From a virus: a stretch of DNA of 31,787 nt. Positions 23,196 through 30,460 of the stretch are shown piece by piece; position 1 is the first letter of the stretch, and each line of letters starts with the position of its first letter. Both the position numbers and the translations under genes were made by a program. The notes under the pieces were generated by a model. It saw only the letters and a program-made list of their open reading frames with translations. It was not told where the DNA came from and did not search any database. The stretch lies in the IMG/VR virus record IMGVR_UViG_3300029267_003537, positions 1 to 31,787 of that record, one strand, 5' to 3'.

Positions 23196-25007
23196 TCAGG
23201 ACTGGAGGTAGGCGATCAGGTGCCAGCGGTTGTTCCACTGCGGCACGTTCGAGCGCGCGAGCGCACCGAGCGCGTCGTCGCTGCCGGCGAAGGCGCGGAC
23301 CCACTCGTCGGCGTCCTCGCAGTCGACAGCGAGAGCCACGCGGAGCGCGGTGCCGTAGTAGTAGCTGCTCGTGTTCGTCGAGGCGCGCTTGCCGTCGACG
23401 TCGCAGCGATACCACGGCGCGGGAGCGAGCGGGTCGCGGCAGGTTTCGCAGATGAACGTCGCGAGGCGGCGCATCGCCTTGGTCAAGTCGCCGGCGTCAA
23501 CGTCTAGGTCGCATCGACTCGCGAGCCAGAGCGCGTAGAGGAACATCGTCTCCTGGTACGTCTGCGTGACCGCGTAGACGGGCAGGTCCGTGTAGCTCTG
23601 CACGCTCGCGCCGAGCGCCTCGAACTCGAAGCGGAACTGGCGCGCGTAGACCGTCGCCTCCTTGTTGTGCGTCCACGCGCAGATGCCGCCGTGCGCGGTC
23701 TGGTGATCGAGCACCGTCGCGACGGCGTCCTCCAGCCACTCGCGCGACTGCTGCGTGCCGTTCAGCTTGAGGTCGAGCGCGTTCAGGACCATCGTCCACG
23801 CCTCGCCGCGGTCCATCATCCCGCGCGCCTGGTCGCGGAGCCAGCCGCAGTCGAGGCGCGCGGCCGCAGCCATGTCGCGGACGGCGTCGAGCGCGAACGG
23901 CGTCTGGAAGCGCTGCGCGAGGAAGGCATACGGGGCGAAGAACCGAGGCGCGTGCTGGAGGTCGTAGCTGCCGGCGAGCGCGTACTTGTGGCTGTCGATC
24001 CAGTCCTCGTCGAAGCCGTACACGTTGGCCGACTGGTTCGGGATCATGCGCTCGGTCGGACCGATCGAGAGCCCGAAGCCGGGGAGCACGCGCCCGAGCT
24101 GCAGCGGCTCGCCGCCGTCGGTTAGGTAGCCGCGCTGCGGCCGGCGCTCGACCTCCCACAGCCAGCGGTTCGCGAGGTGGTACAGGTCATCCTCGTCGAG
24201 CGCAGCCTCGAACTCGGCGAAGTAGTCGAAGCGGATCCCGCTGCCGCTGCCCCAGCCGCCGTAGTCGCCGACGAGCGATGCGAACTCGCCGGAGCCGTAG
24301 CCGTCGCGGATGAAGGCGAGCGCGTCCTCACGCGCGCGCTCACGGACGCGGTCGAGGTAGCCGATGTCGCCGGTGACGGTGCGGTCGAAGCCGTCGACGT
24401 ACTGCGCCCCGCGCGCGTCGAGGTGCGGCGCGTCGCGGAGCGCGGCCGCGGCGAGCGGGTGCACGCTCACCGGCTCGTCCTCGTCGGCGCCCTCGATGGC
24501 GCCCTCGCCGCCCGAGACGAGGTGCCCCGGCACGATCGCCAGCGCGACGCTGAGGCGGCAGCCCTGGTAGACGTCGGTCCCGAGGTCGACGGCGAACAGC
24601 GACGGACCACGGCGCGTCACGCGGATCCACTCGAAGCGCGGGATGATCGCGAAGCCGGCGGGCGCCTGGATGAGCAGCTCCCGGTGGAGCACGTGCGGCG
24701 TCCGCGGGCCGGTCGTCTCCCCGTTCAGGACCGTCAGGTCCAGCTCGATCCCGGGCGAGTCGCCGCGGACGGTGAGCCGGTGCCGGACGAGCGGGCCGTT
24801 GGGCACGTGGAAGCGCGTCACCCCGCCGCTGGTCGGCGCGTCGTAACCGGCGAGGCGCACCGCCCCCGTCTCCATCTGCCGCTCGCTCTCCAGCGTCAGG
24901 CCGACTGAGTCTGCGCGGAGCAGGCCGGCGTAGGGTCCGAGCGCGAGCCCGAGCCCCTTCGTCAGACGGGCGGCGGCGGGGAGCAGGAGCGGGTTCAGGG
25001 AGACCAT
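23196..25007 (-). CDS. 603-aa protein, beta domain plus helical domain, unknown role
   Basis: ATG at 25007 chosen because the upstream frame crosses the low-complexity GC region and looks non-coding; no Shine-Dalgarno is present (a CCTCC lies upstream). Residues 1-200 are beta-rich (VRHRLTVRGDSPGIELDLTV, IIPRFEWIRVTRRGPSLFAV). Residues 230-603 are helical with conserved aromatics and Gly (GWGSGSGIRFDYFAEF, YGFDEDWIDSHKYALAGSYD, FAPYAFLAQRFQTPFALDAV, YAVTQTYQETMFLYALWLAS), consistent with an (alpha/alpha) toroid. A beta-sandwich followed by such a toroid occurs in polysaccharide lyases and YetA-like proteins, but no catalytic residues can be named. It lies between sulfotransferase and portal, so a virion or surface-glycan role are both possible. 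Confidence 0.7.
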   Translation of the reverse strand: MVSLNPLLLPAAARLTKGLGLALGPYAGLLRADSVGLTLESERQMETGAVRLAGYDAPTSGGVTRFHVPNGPLVRHRLTVRGDSPGIELDLTVLNGETTGPRTPHVLHRELLIQAPAGFAIIPRFEWIRVTRRGPSLFAVDLGTDVYQGCRLSVALAIVPGHLVSGGEGAIEGADEDEPVSVHPLAAAALRDAPHLDARGAQYVDGFDRTVTGDIGYLDRVRERAREDALAFIRDGYGSGEFASLVGDYGGWGSGSGIRFDYFAEFEAALDEDDLYHLANRWLWEVERRPQRGYLTDGGEPLQLGRVLPGFGLSIGPTERMIPNQSANVYGFDEDWIDSHKYALAGSYDLQHAPRFFAPYAFLAQRFQTPFALDAVRDMAAAARLDCGWLRDQARGMMDRGEAWTMVLNALDLKLNGTQQSREWLEDAVATVLDHQTAHGGICAWTHNKEATVYARQFRFEFEALGASVQSYTDLPVYAVTQTYQETMFLYALWLASRCDLDVDAGDLTKAMRRLATFICETCRDPLAPAPWYRCDVDGKRASTNTSSYYYGTALRVALAVDCEDADEWVRAFAGSDDALGALARSNVPQWNNRWHLIAYLQS

Positions 25008-25120
25008 GAGCCGGGCGGGGTGGAGGTCGAGGTCGGGCGGCCGGCGCCGGGCGCGCCGCGGGGAAGCGTACCCTGCCCCGCTAGGCTTCGCACAGCGCCG
25101 TGTCGCTGGCTTTGCGGGCT

Positions 25121-25135
25121 CCGAGGAGTCCTCGG
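25121..25135. repeat. Inverted repeat, 7-bp arms
   Basis: CCGAGGA and TCCTCGG flank a single base, giving a near-perfect 15-bp palindrome. With a 1-nt spacer it would bind a dimeric protein rather than fold into a hairpin; a possible operator. Confidence 0.5.
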
Positions 25136-25195
25136 CCGCCCCGGGGACGTCAGAGGCCCACACGGGCAGCCAGGCGCCTTGCGCGAGCGTGCGCC

Positions 25196-25282
25196 CGCGC
25201 GCGCGTGCGCGGGGGCGCGCGCGCAGGCGTGCGCGTACGTGCGCCCGAGCGTGCGCGCGCGTACGCCCGGGCGCGCGCGTAC
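25196..25282. repeat. Alternating purine-pyrimidine (GC)n tracts
   Basis: Five alternating tracts are visible: 25196-25211 (16 nt), 25215-25225 (11), 25227-25244 (18), 25249-25266 (18) and 25271-25282 (12), separated by short G or C runs. The motif GAGCGTGCGC recurs at 25186-25195 and 25247-25256. GTACGC and GCGTAC at 25261-25282 can also pair as a 6-bp stem. Such tracts favour left-handed Z-DNA under negative supercoiling. Confidence 0.7.
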
Positions 25283-25324
25283 CCGGAGGGGGAGCGAGGA
25301 CGCAAGCCTGATCTGGGAAAAGCG

Positions 25325-25957
25325 TCAGGCCCCGTCGCCGTCGAGCGCAGCGCCGGGGTCCCAGGAGTACCCGTAGCGCTCGAAGTCCGAGCCGCCGAGG
25401 TCGTGGACGCGGCGGATGCATCGAGGCTCGCTGTACACGCGCTCGATGACCTCGACCGTGGCGACCGGCTTCCGGTTCACGTGGGGGAGCGGGGCGTGCT
25501 CGATGTCGAGCGTCGCGCAGAGCCGGCGCCAGTCCTGATCGAGCGACTCGAAGCGGACCACGAGCCGGTCGTCCACGTTCGGGCCGGCGTAGTGCGCCGT
25601 GTCGCCGCGCGCGAACTCCGGCAGCTCCGAAGTCAGGAACGGCCAGGGCTCGATGCCCTTGGGGAGCGCGCGCTGCGCCCAGAGCGCGGCGAAGCGCGCG
25701 AACGGGTTGCGGATCGACGCGCCGACGCGGTAGCCGCGGCGCTCGATGAGGTTGCGCGTGATGGCCGCGGTCTCGCCGAACCGGCCGTGCATCCAACCGA
25801 TCCCGTGCCAGCGCATCGCCCACCGGTCGGCGTCCGGCGGCAGCTCTTTGGTCCCGGGCTTCGGCGTGAGGTGCGGGCGGAGCGCGGCCGTGATAGACGA
25901 GCCGGCGGTCTTCGGCACGTGCGCGAACAAGAGCTTGAGGTCGTGAGCGACGAGCAT
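25325..25957 (-). CDS. Sulfotransferase-family protein (Sulfotransfer_2-like)
   Basis: 210 aa, ATG at 25957 with GGAG 8 nt upstream. Residues 10-21 (LFAHVPKTAGSS) are the 5'-phosphosulfate loop that binds PAPS ('ihiPKtaGtS'). Residues 81-95 (SIRNPFARFAALWAQ) are the 3'-phosphate-binding segment ('RdPyeR..S.y'). A following LVVRFESLDQDWRRLCATL and HVNRKP are also typical of the family. It would move sulfate from PAPS onto a hydroxyl or amine of a glycan or other small molecule; the acceptor is unknown. The gene is 4 bp past the terminase stop, inside the morphogenesis operon, where such an enzyme is not expected. Host surface or capsid-glycan modification is an inference. Confidence 0.82.
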   Translation of the reverse strand: MLVAHDLKLLFAHVPKTAGSSITAALRPHLTPKPGTKELPPDADRWAMRWHGIGWMHGRFGETAAITRNLIERRGYRVGASIRNPFARFAALWAQRALPKGIEPWPFLTSELPEFARGDTAHYAGPNVDDRLVVRFESLDQDWRRLCATLDIEHAPLPHVNRKPVATVEVIERVYSEPRCIRRVHDLGGSDFERYGYSWDPGAALDGDGA

Positions 25958-25960
25958 GGG

Positions 25961-27436
25961 TCAGACTCCGTGCAGCCGCAGCTGCCGCATCGCTTCGCGG
26001 TCGAGCGGGTAGAGGAACTGGACGGCGTAGTCGCGCGCTTCGAGGAGGTGCGACATCGCCTCGGTGTCGGTCTTGCCCTTCCGCTCGGCGGTGTAGCTCA
26101 GCATGTACTTGATGAGGTGCTTGCACCACGGCGCGAACGTCAGCCGCACGCGCCCGCTGCTCGGGCGGAGCATGGCGTTGACGGCGTTCTCTCGGTCGCG
26201 CACCGCTGTCGCCTGCCGGTAGGCGTTCACGCGCAGCCCCGCCATCTCCAGGAACTTGAAGTCGGTCATGCCGGCGGGCGCGTTGGTTCTACGCTGCCGG
26301 CCGGCCGGGTCGGGGTAGACGTCGCGGAGCGGCGCCTTGACCTCGACGACGGTGTCATCGTTCCGGCCGACGCAGTACGGCTTGACCCAACCGGGCTCGC
26401 CGTAGCGCGCCGTCAGCTCCGCGGCGAGCGAGGGCGTGTCGCTGTTCGGCAGCTCGATCTCGTCGAAGAAGTGGATGTGCGGCTCCGGCCCCGGGCGATG
26501 CCAGAACACCGCGGCGCTCATCGGGTTCACGTTGAAGTCGATGCCGGCGCCGAGCAGCGCGCCGTCGGGCATCGAGAGCGGGACCACGTTCTCGGTCCGG
26601 TTGAAGCCGTAGTAGACGAGCCCTTTGGTCAGGTTGACGAACTCGCCGTGCACGTAGCTCGCCGCCATGACGTCGTCGAGCGCCGAGAGCAGGTCTTCGA
26701 CGTAGCCGCTCCGGTTCGCGAGGTTCTCGCTCGTCGACGCGCGCGCAAGGCCAACGTCGAGCGTCTCGCTCAAGTCGCCCTCGAACAAGTCGTAGCCCCA
26801 GTTCATCCCCTCGGGCGTGCCGGCGAGAGCGATCTCGGAGTACGCAGACCTGCCGTTGCGCACGCGCTTGTGGAGCTGGTCGAACACGGCGCGCGACTGG
26901 ATGAACGGCTCGTCCATGTACGCAGCGGACGGGTTGCCGCCCTTGAGCCGGTCCGGCTTGTCTCCGGAGAGGATGCGGATGGCGCCACGCTTCCGAATCA
27001 CGCGGCCGGTCCTCGGGTGCGCGTAGACGTGGCGGAACGTGAACTGGAACGGCTGCGCGCGGCGGAGGTCCCACTCGAACGTCTGCCCGAGTGCGCGACG
27101 CAACACGGCCTGCCCTTCGAGCGCGTCCTCGAACGCAGGAACGAGCGGGTCCTGCGCCATACCGTACGTCGGCGAGACCATCCACACCGGGATCCCGTTG
27201 TTCATCGCGGCGACGGCGATGGCGCGCTTCGTCAGGATGTTCGTCTTCCCCGCGCCGTAGCCGCCGACGAATCCCTTGATGAAGTTGGGGAGCGCCCAGA
27301 AGCGGCGCTGCCCGGGCCACATGCCGCCGACGGCGATGCGCCCGTTCTCGTCGAGGACGGGGTCGTCCTTGCGGAACAGGGTGTGCGCGTGCCGTTGTAG
27401 CTCGGCGAGTCGCGCCGCCGTGGTGAGCGCGACCAC
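25961..27436 (-). CDS. terL: Terminase large subunit
   Basis: 491 aa from a GTG at 27436, just past the methyltransferase stop. The ATPase domain has Walker A GGYGAGKT (residues 58-65), a Walker B NPSAAYMDEP with D175/E176, and the coupling motif ALAGTPEG (203-210). The nuclease domain has GIDFNVNP (D300), FFDEIELP (D325-E328) and a C-terminal HLLEARDYAVQF (D469), the usual three acidic sites. It cleaves the concatemer and pumps DNA into the head via the portal. Length and motif spacing are normal for TerL. A weak Shine-Dalgarno (TAGGG) precedes the start. Confidence 0.95.
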   Translation of the reverse strand: MVALTTAARLAELQRHAHTLFRKDDPVLDENGRIAVGGMWPGQRRFWALPNFIKGFVGGYGAGKTNILTKRAIAVAAMNNGIPVWMVSPTYGMAQDPLVPAFEDALEGQAVLRRALGQTFEWDLRRAQPFQFTFRHVYAHPRTGRVIRKRGAIRILSGDKPDRLKGGNPSAAYMDEPFIQSRAVFDQLHKRVRNGRSAYSEIALAGTPEGMNWGYDLFEGDLSETLDVGLARASTSENLANRSGYVEDLLSALDDVMAASYVHGEFVNLTKGLVYYGFNRTENVVPLSMPDGALLGAGIDFNVNPMSAAVFWHRPGPEPHIHFFDEIELPNSDTPSLAAELTARYGEPGWVKPYCVGRNDDTVVEVKAPLRDVYPDPAGRQRRTNAPAGMTDFKFLEMAGLRVNAYRQATAVRDRENAVNAMLRPSSGRVRLTFAPWCKHLIKYMLSYTAERKGKTDTEAMSHLLEARDYAVQFLYPLDREAMRQLRLHGV

Positions 27437-27439
27437 GCC

Positions 27440-27979
27440 CTACCCCCAGCGCAGGATGGTGTAGCGCCCGCGGATCTCGACGTCGATGGAGTCGAGGCGG
27501 TCGACAAGGCGCAGCCACTCCGACGGCTGCAACCCGCCGGACGGGTGGAGGTTCTTCTCGTCGACGCCACGGAAGCCGGACTGCGGGGTGCTGTCGATGA
27601 TGTGCGTGCCGGCGGCGGCGACCCGGTTCAGCTCCTCGAACACGCGGGGGAGGTCGGCGGTCGCAACGTGTTCGAGGAAGTCGCACGAGACCGTGCGCTC
27701 GAACGAGCCATCGTCGAACGGGAGCCGGCGCGCGTCGGCGATGCCGGCGCGGTCGTCGATCCCGTGCGTCTTCCAGATGAGCGGGAGCTGCGTGTTGAAG
27801 TCGACGCCGCGCCACGCCGGTCGACCGACGAGCGCGAAGCCGGCGCCGCAGCCGACGTACAGGACGCGCGACGCAACGCGGTCGATCTCCGCCAGCTCGT
27901 CGGCGAAGTCTGCCGCGAGGTGGTCGACGGCGTAGTACCGCAACAGCGGTTGGCGTTCGTAGTCGGCTGCTTCGGTCAT
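27440..27979 (-). CDS. Class I SAM-dependent methyltransferase
   Basis: 179 aa, ATG at 27979, ATGA overlap with the previous stop. Motif I is VLYVGCGAG (39-47), followed by GVDFN (D60, the acidic residue for the ribose), ADARRLPFDDGSF (81-93) and RTVSCDFLEHVATADLPRVF (motif IV-like, 'D..ehv'). This is the type-11 methyltransferase order ('vLdvGcG.G', 'D.....lpf.d.sfd.v......lehv.d....l.E..Rv'). The fold and SAM binding are clear; the acceptor is unknown. It is not a DNA methyltransferase by its motifs (no DPPY or PC). Placed between small and large terminase genes, it is an insert in the packaging block. Confidence 0.85.
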   Translation of the reverse strand: MTEAADYERQPLLRYYAVDHLAADFADELAEIDRVASRVLYVGCGAGFALVGRPAWRGVDFNTQLPLIWKTHGIDDRAGIADARRLPFDDGSFERTVSCDFLEHVATADLPRVFEELNRVAAAGTHIIDSTPQSGFRGVDEKNLHPSGGLQPSEWLRLVDRLDSIDVEIRGRYTILRWG

Positions 27980-28275
27980 AGCTGGTACTCGTCTCCGTCC
28001 TCGTCGACGATGATGCGCGTGATGCCGGCCCTCTTGTTCAGGCCGAGAACGACGCGCGCGCCGAGCGGTGTGATGGTAGCAGTCCGGCGCCCGTCCTCCG
28101 ACTCCGCCGAGAGCGGGCGGAGCCAGCCACGACGGATGAGCTGCTTGCGTACGTCGGTCGGCACACAGGCGTCGAACTGCTCATCCGAGGAGAACGTCGA
28201 CCAGATCGCGTCGAGCCAGCCAGCGAGGAAGCTGTCGGTCGAGTCGAGCGGATCGGTCAGCGGGTCGTTGGTCAC
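27976..28275 (-). CDS. Unknown small protein, winged-helix-like
   Basis: 99 aa, ATG at 28275, ATGA overlaps at both ends. Residues 1-45 are acidic and helical (SFLAGWLDAIWSTFSSDEQF); residues 47-80 (KQLIRRGWLRPLSAESEDG, RRTATITPLGARVVLGL) have the 'L...Gwl......r...iTplG..vl' form of a winged-helix wing and recognition region. It may bind DNA near the packaging genes, but this is inference from a short pattern. Confidence 0.65.
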   Translation of the reverse strand: MTNDPLTDPLDSTDSFLAGWLDAIWSTFSSDEQFDACVPTDVRKQLIRRGWLRPLSAESEDGRRTATITPLGARVVLGLNKRAGITRIIVDEDGDEYQL

Positions 28276-28739
28276 AGGTACTCGAACGGCAGTTCGGCCG
28301 CCGCCTCCTCATCGGTGATCGCGTCGGTGATCTCGTCGGGCGCCGTGTTCGCGTCCGGGTGGTAGTCGGGGTGCCGGCGTTCGAGCAGCAGACGGATCGC
28401 AGCGACGTCGCCTGCGTTCGCCTGTCGCTGGAGCGCCTCGACGGTAGCGGTGCGCGCGAGCGTCGTCCACCGGTCCATGTCCGCGGCGAGGTCGGGGTTT
28501 TCGGCGCGAAGGCGGAGTAGCGCTTGCGGCGTGATCTTGAGCGCGGCGGCAATCTCGGGCGTCGACGCCTGCGCCTTGCACAGCCGGCGGATCAGCGCGC
28601 GCCGCTCTTCTTCGTCGTCGAGGTCGACATCGTCACTCGACGTCGTCGGCCGGTGCTCGATCGTCGTCGTCGGGAGGTCCTGGATGGCCTCCTGCCAGCA
28701 TGTCGCGAGTAATCCGCGTGACCAGTTTCCGCGCGTCAT
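28272..28739 (-). CDS. Candidate terminase small subunit
   Basis: 155 aa, ATG at 28739 with GAGGAG about 10 nt upstream; this start lies 107 bp inside the end of the preceding gene. Residues 45-80 look like a helix-turn-helix (LIRRLCKAQASTPEIAAALK, ITPQALLRLRAENPDLAADM), and residues 95-125 (TATVEALQRQANAGDVAAIR, LLLERRHPDYHPD) match the 'a...gd..ai.f.L.rr.p..y' stretch common in small terminases. It lies two genes before TerL. It would recognise the packaging site; the family assignment is by motif and position, not certain. Confidence 0.6.
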   Translation of the reverse strand: MTRGNWSRGLLATCWQEAIQDLPTTTIEHRPTTSSDDVDLDDEEERRALIRRLCKAQASTPEIAAALKITPQALLRLRAENPDLAADMDRWTTLARTATVEALQRQANAGDVAAIRLLLERRHPDYHPDANTAPDEITDAITDEEAAAELPFEYL

Positions 28740-29376
28740 GTGCGTTCAGCTCCTCTTGGATGATGGCGACGACGCCACGGAACCAGGCTACCAGTTCGTC
28801 CGGGGACACGCTGCGCTCGGCGGAGAGGCGGATGCGCCACGTGTCGGCCTGCTGCTTCGATAGCTTCGCGGCAGCGTCGGCGAACGTGCGCAGCGCGTTG
28901 TCCTCGGCGACGCCGCGCTCCAAGAGCTGCCCGAGCTGCCCGAGCTTCACGGCAGCCTCGGCCGGGTCGTCGCGCGCCTCGCGCATCTCGCGGTACAGCT
29001 CCAGCGCGCGGAGCCTGAACTCCGGCGTGTCGCGCTCGTTCACGCGCGTCGCCGCGCGGCGCACGATCGTCTCGGTCAGGGCGATCGTCTCGACCATGTC
29101 GAGCAGCCCCTCGCGATTCTCGATCGCTTCGTTGTAGCTCGCGAGGATGCGCCCCTGGAGCGAGGTCGCATAGCGCCCGTGGATCGGCGGCCGGCCGCCT
29201 CCGACCACGCCGCCGTGCATCCGGCAGACCTCGAAGCCGGGCGTCTTGCCGTTCTTGCAGCGCGAGCCGTCGCGCGCGCGCGCACGGCACCGGTCCGGCT
29301 CGTCGCCGTTCTCGAACGTGGCGCTGGTCGGCCTGCCCTTCGGCCGCGCCTTCGGTCGGTCCGGTCGTCGCGCCAT
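28633..29376 (-). CDS. HGG-motif zinc-binding-type phage protein
   Basis: 247 aa, ATG at 29376 with AAGGAG 11 nt upstream. Residues 28-56 carry C30, C40, C51 and H54 (DRCRARARDGSRCKNGKTPG, FEVCRMHGG), a likely zinc knuckle, followed by GGGRPPIHGRYA, the 'HGG..gap.gn.na..HG' signature found in phage proteins just upstream of terminases. The rest is helical (ETIVRRAATRVNERDTPEFR, DAAAKLSKQQADTWRIRLSA). It may act as an alternative small terminase or a DNA-binding accessory. Its 3' end overlaps the next gene by 107 bp. Confidence 0.75.
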   Translation of the reverse strand: MARRPDRPKARPKGRPTSATFENGDEPDRCRARARDGSRCKNGKTPGFEVCRMHGGVVGGGRPPIHGRYATSLQGRILASYNEAIENREGLLDMVETIALTETIVRRAATRVNERDTPEFRLRALELYREMREARDDPAEAAVKLGQLGQLLERGVAEDNALRTFADAAAKLSKQQADTWRIRLSAERSVSPDELVAWFRGVVAIIQEELNAHDARKLVTRITRDMLAGGHPGPPDDDDRAPADDVE

Positions 29377-29480
29377 GCTGATAGTTGCTCCTTTTCACAG
29401 CCCCATAGGGTTATTCGCTCGCGCGATCAGCGTGGCCGGCCACGCGCGCGCCCCTCGTCGATCCTAGCCTGCCGGCGCGC
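29377..29480 (-). promoter_or_regulatory. Intergenic region before the late operon
   Basis: This 104-bp gap is less GC-rich than its surroundings and holds the 16-bp palindrome at 29430-29445 plus the Shine-Dalgarno of the HGG gene. It separates the small accessory genes from packaging genes. A TAGGAT hexamer near 29465 and CCTATG near 29405 are possible -10 elements, with no convincing -35 partner. Confidence 0.45.
29430..29445. repeat. Perfect 16-bp palindrome
   Basis: GCGTGGCCGGCCACGC is self-complementary. With no loop it suits binding by a dimeric regulator. It lies about 54 bp upstream of the HGG gene start, at the boundary between the accessory and late genes. Confidence 0.6.
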
Positions 29481-29843
29481 TCAGACTCCCCAGGCGCCCG
29501 TGTCGCTGCGCTCGCGCCCGCCGGCGTCCGAGGAGCCGTCCGCCGCCTCGGGCTCGCCTGCGGGCGTTGAGGGCGCCGTGATCCGCCCGGTGAGCGGGTC
29601 GAGCCGCGCGCGCGACGGGATGCCGATCGTGCCCGCCTCGATGACCTCGACCACGGCGAGCCCGTCGAGCGAGTGCCGCCACGCGATGCTGTCGCCGGTG
29701 CCGCGGACGCGCTCGCGCGTCTGCCGGCAGACGCCGCGGAGCCTGTCGACGACGAGCCCGCGGCCGACCGCGGCGCCGACGGCGAAGCCGGCGACGGGGA
29801 GCACGATGGCGAGGACGAGCAGCGTGGTCTCGGTGTCGGTCAC
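29481..29843 (-). CDS. Small membrane-anchored protein
   Basis: 120 aa from a GTG at 29843 that overlaps the previous stop as GTGA; the longer in-frame upstream part is out-of-frame translation of the neighbour. Residues 7-32 (TLLVLAIVLPVAGFAVGAA and on) form one TM helix, followed by a basic stretch (RLRGVCRQTRERVRG) and a soluble part (SLDGLAVVEVIEAGTIGIPS, ARLDPLTGRITAPS). The topology is N-out or N-in single-pass, unknown. Not recognised; last gene of the accessory set. Confidence 0.65.
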   Translation of the reverse strand: MTDTETTLLVLAIVLPVAGFAVGAAVGRGLVVDRLRGVCRQTRERVRGTGDSIAWRHSLDGLAVVEVIEAGTIGIPSRARLDPLTGRITAPSTPAGEPEAADGSSDAGGRERSDTGAWGV

Positions 29844-30151
29844 GCCTCGCCCTCCTCGTCGACACCCTCGCCCCACTCGGCGTCGGACCAGGAGAGCCCG
29901 GTCGTCTTGGTCACGAGCGAGTAGCGGCAGAGCCCGGCGAGCGTCGGGATGAGCGTGTTGTCCTGCGCGCGCGTCACCCAGCCGCGGACGAGCGCGACCG
30001 CCACGACCTCGTCCCACGACAGGTGCGTCGGCGCGGTATCGACCGGCGTCTTGCGCAGGCGGGTCCGGTCGATTGGGTAGTGGCGCGCGGTGAACACGAC
30101 GAGCGCGTCGACCGCCGCTTCGAGGTCGGAGTCGTGGGTCACGTGGGCCAT
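29840..30151 (-). CDS. Unknown small protein
   Basis: 103 aa from ATG 30151; an alternative GTG at 30142 (VTHDSDLE) would give the GTGA overlap usual in this genome and is equally likely. The sequence has DLEAAVDALVVFTARHYPID, LSWDEVVAVALVRGWVTRAQ, LIPTLAGLCRYSLVTKTTG and an acidic end (WGEGVDEEGEA). No family recognised; the size and helix-turn-helix-like spacing hint at a small regulator, but this is weak. Confidence 0.6.
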   Translation of the reverse strand: MAHVTHDSDLEAAVDALVVFTARHYPIDRTRLRKTPVDTAPTHLSWDEVVAVALVRGWVTRAQDNTLIPTLAGLCRYSLVTKTTGLSWSDAEWGEGVDEEGEA

Positions 30152-30456
30152 CGTTCACTCTGGTGCTGAATCGCGGCACGCGCGATGTCGGTCAAGTTGA
30201 TCTGGTGGGACGCGGCGACTCGCGCGACGGCGCCGAGTACGACAGCGAGCGAGTCGGCGACTGCGCGGGTGTTGACCTGGAGCCCGTCGGCGAGCCCGCG
30301 GTGCATCGACGCGGCGAGGTCGGCGTGCGCGCGCAGCTCATCGGCGTCGAGCATGACGAGCGTGCGCGCGAGCGATTCGACCGCCTCCTCGTGGACGAGG
30401 TCGGTGTTCGGGCGCGCGTTGACGCGCGTCTGGAAGTCGAGCAGTCCAAGCTCCAT
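30139..30456 (-). CDS. Unknown small helical protein
   Basis: 105 aa, ATG at 30456, 4 bp past the previous stop. It is rich in Ala and Leu and mostly helical (EAVESLARTLVMLDADELRA, HADLAASMHRGLADGLQVNT, AVADSLAVVLGAVARVAASH). The N-terminus MELGLLDFQTRVNARPN is less regular. No family recognised. It overlaps the next gene by up to 13 bp. Confidence 0.6.
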   Translation of the reverse strand: MELGLLDFQTRVNARPNTDLVHEEAVESLARTLVMLDADELRAHADLAASMHRGLADGLQVNTRAVADSLAVVLGAVARVAASHQINLTDIARAAIQHQSERWPT

Positions 30457-30460
30457 GTCG

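Larger units (their letters stand above)
25008..25324. other. 317-bp non-coding region, very GC-rich
   Basis: No supported gene lies here. Alternating purine-pyrimidine tracts cover 25196-25282 (separate entry). Other elements are a 10-bp palindrome CCGGCGCCGG at 25041-25050, CCCCGGGG at 25139-25146, and an inverted repeat CCGAGGA/TCCTCGG at 25121-25135. It separates the packaging block from the head genes, so it may hold a promoter, a terminator, or a packaging-related site. No clear -35/-10 or U-tract was found. Confidence 0.6.

Noticed and set aside
20706-23507. Long plus-strand open frame opposite portal and head genes (933 codons)
   Set aside because: It runs antisense to clear portal and Mu-F genes, is Arg/Glu/Val/His-rich, and has no recognisable domain. 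Long antisense frames are common in high-GC DNA.
25008-25200. N-terminal extension of the 603-aa protein into the GC-rich gap
   Set aside because: The extended frame is Arg/Pro-rich, crosses the alternating GC tracts and lacks a good start with Shine-Dalgarno.
25100-27400. Plus-strand open frame opposite terminase and sulfotransferase (766 codons)
   Set aside because: Shadow of the terminase gene in a high-GC genome; composition is Arg/Val/Glu-biased and no motif is present.
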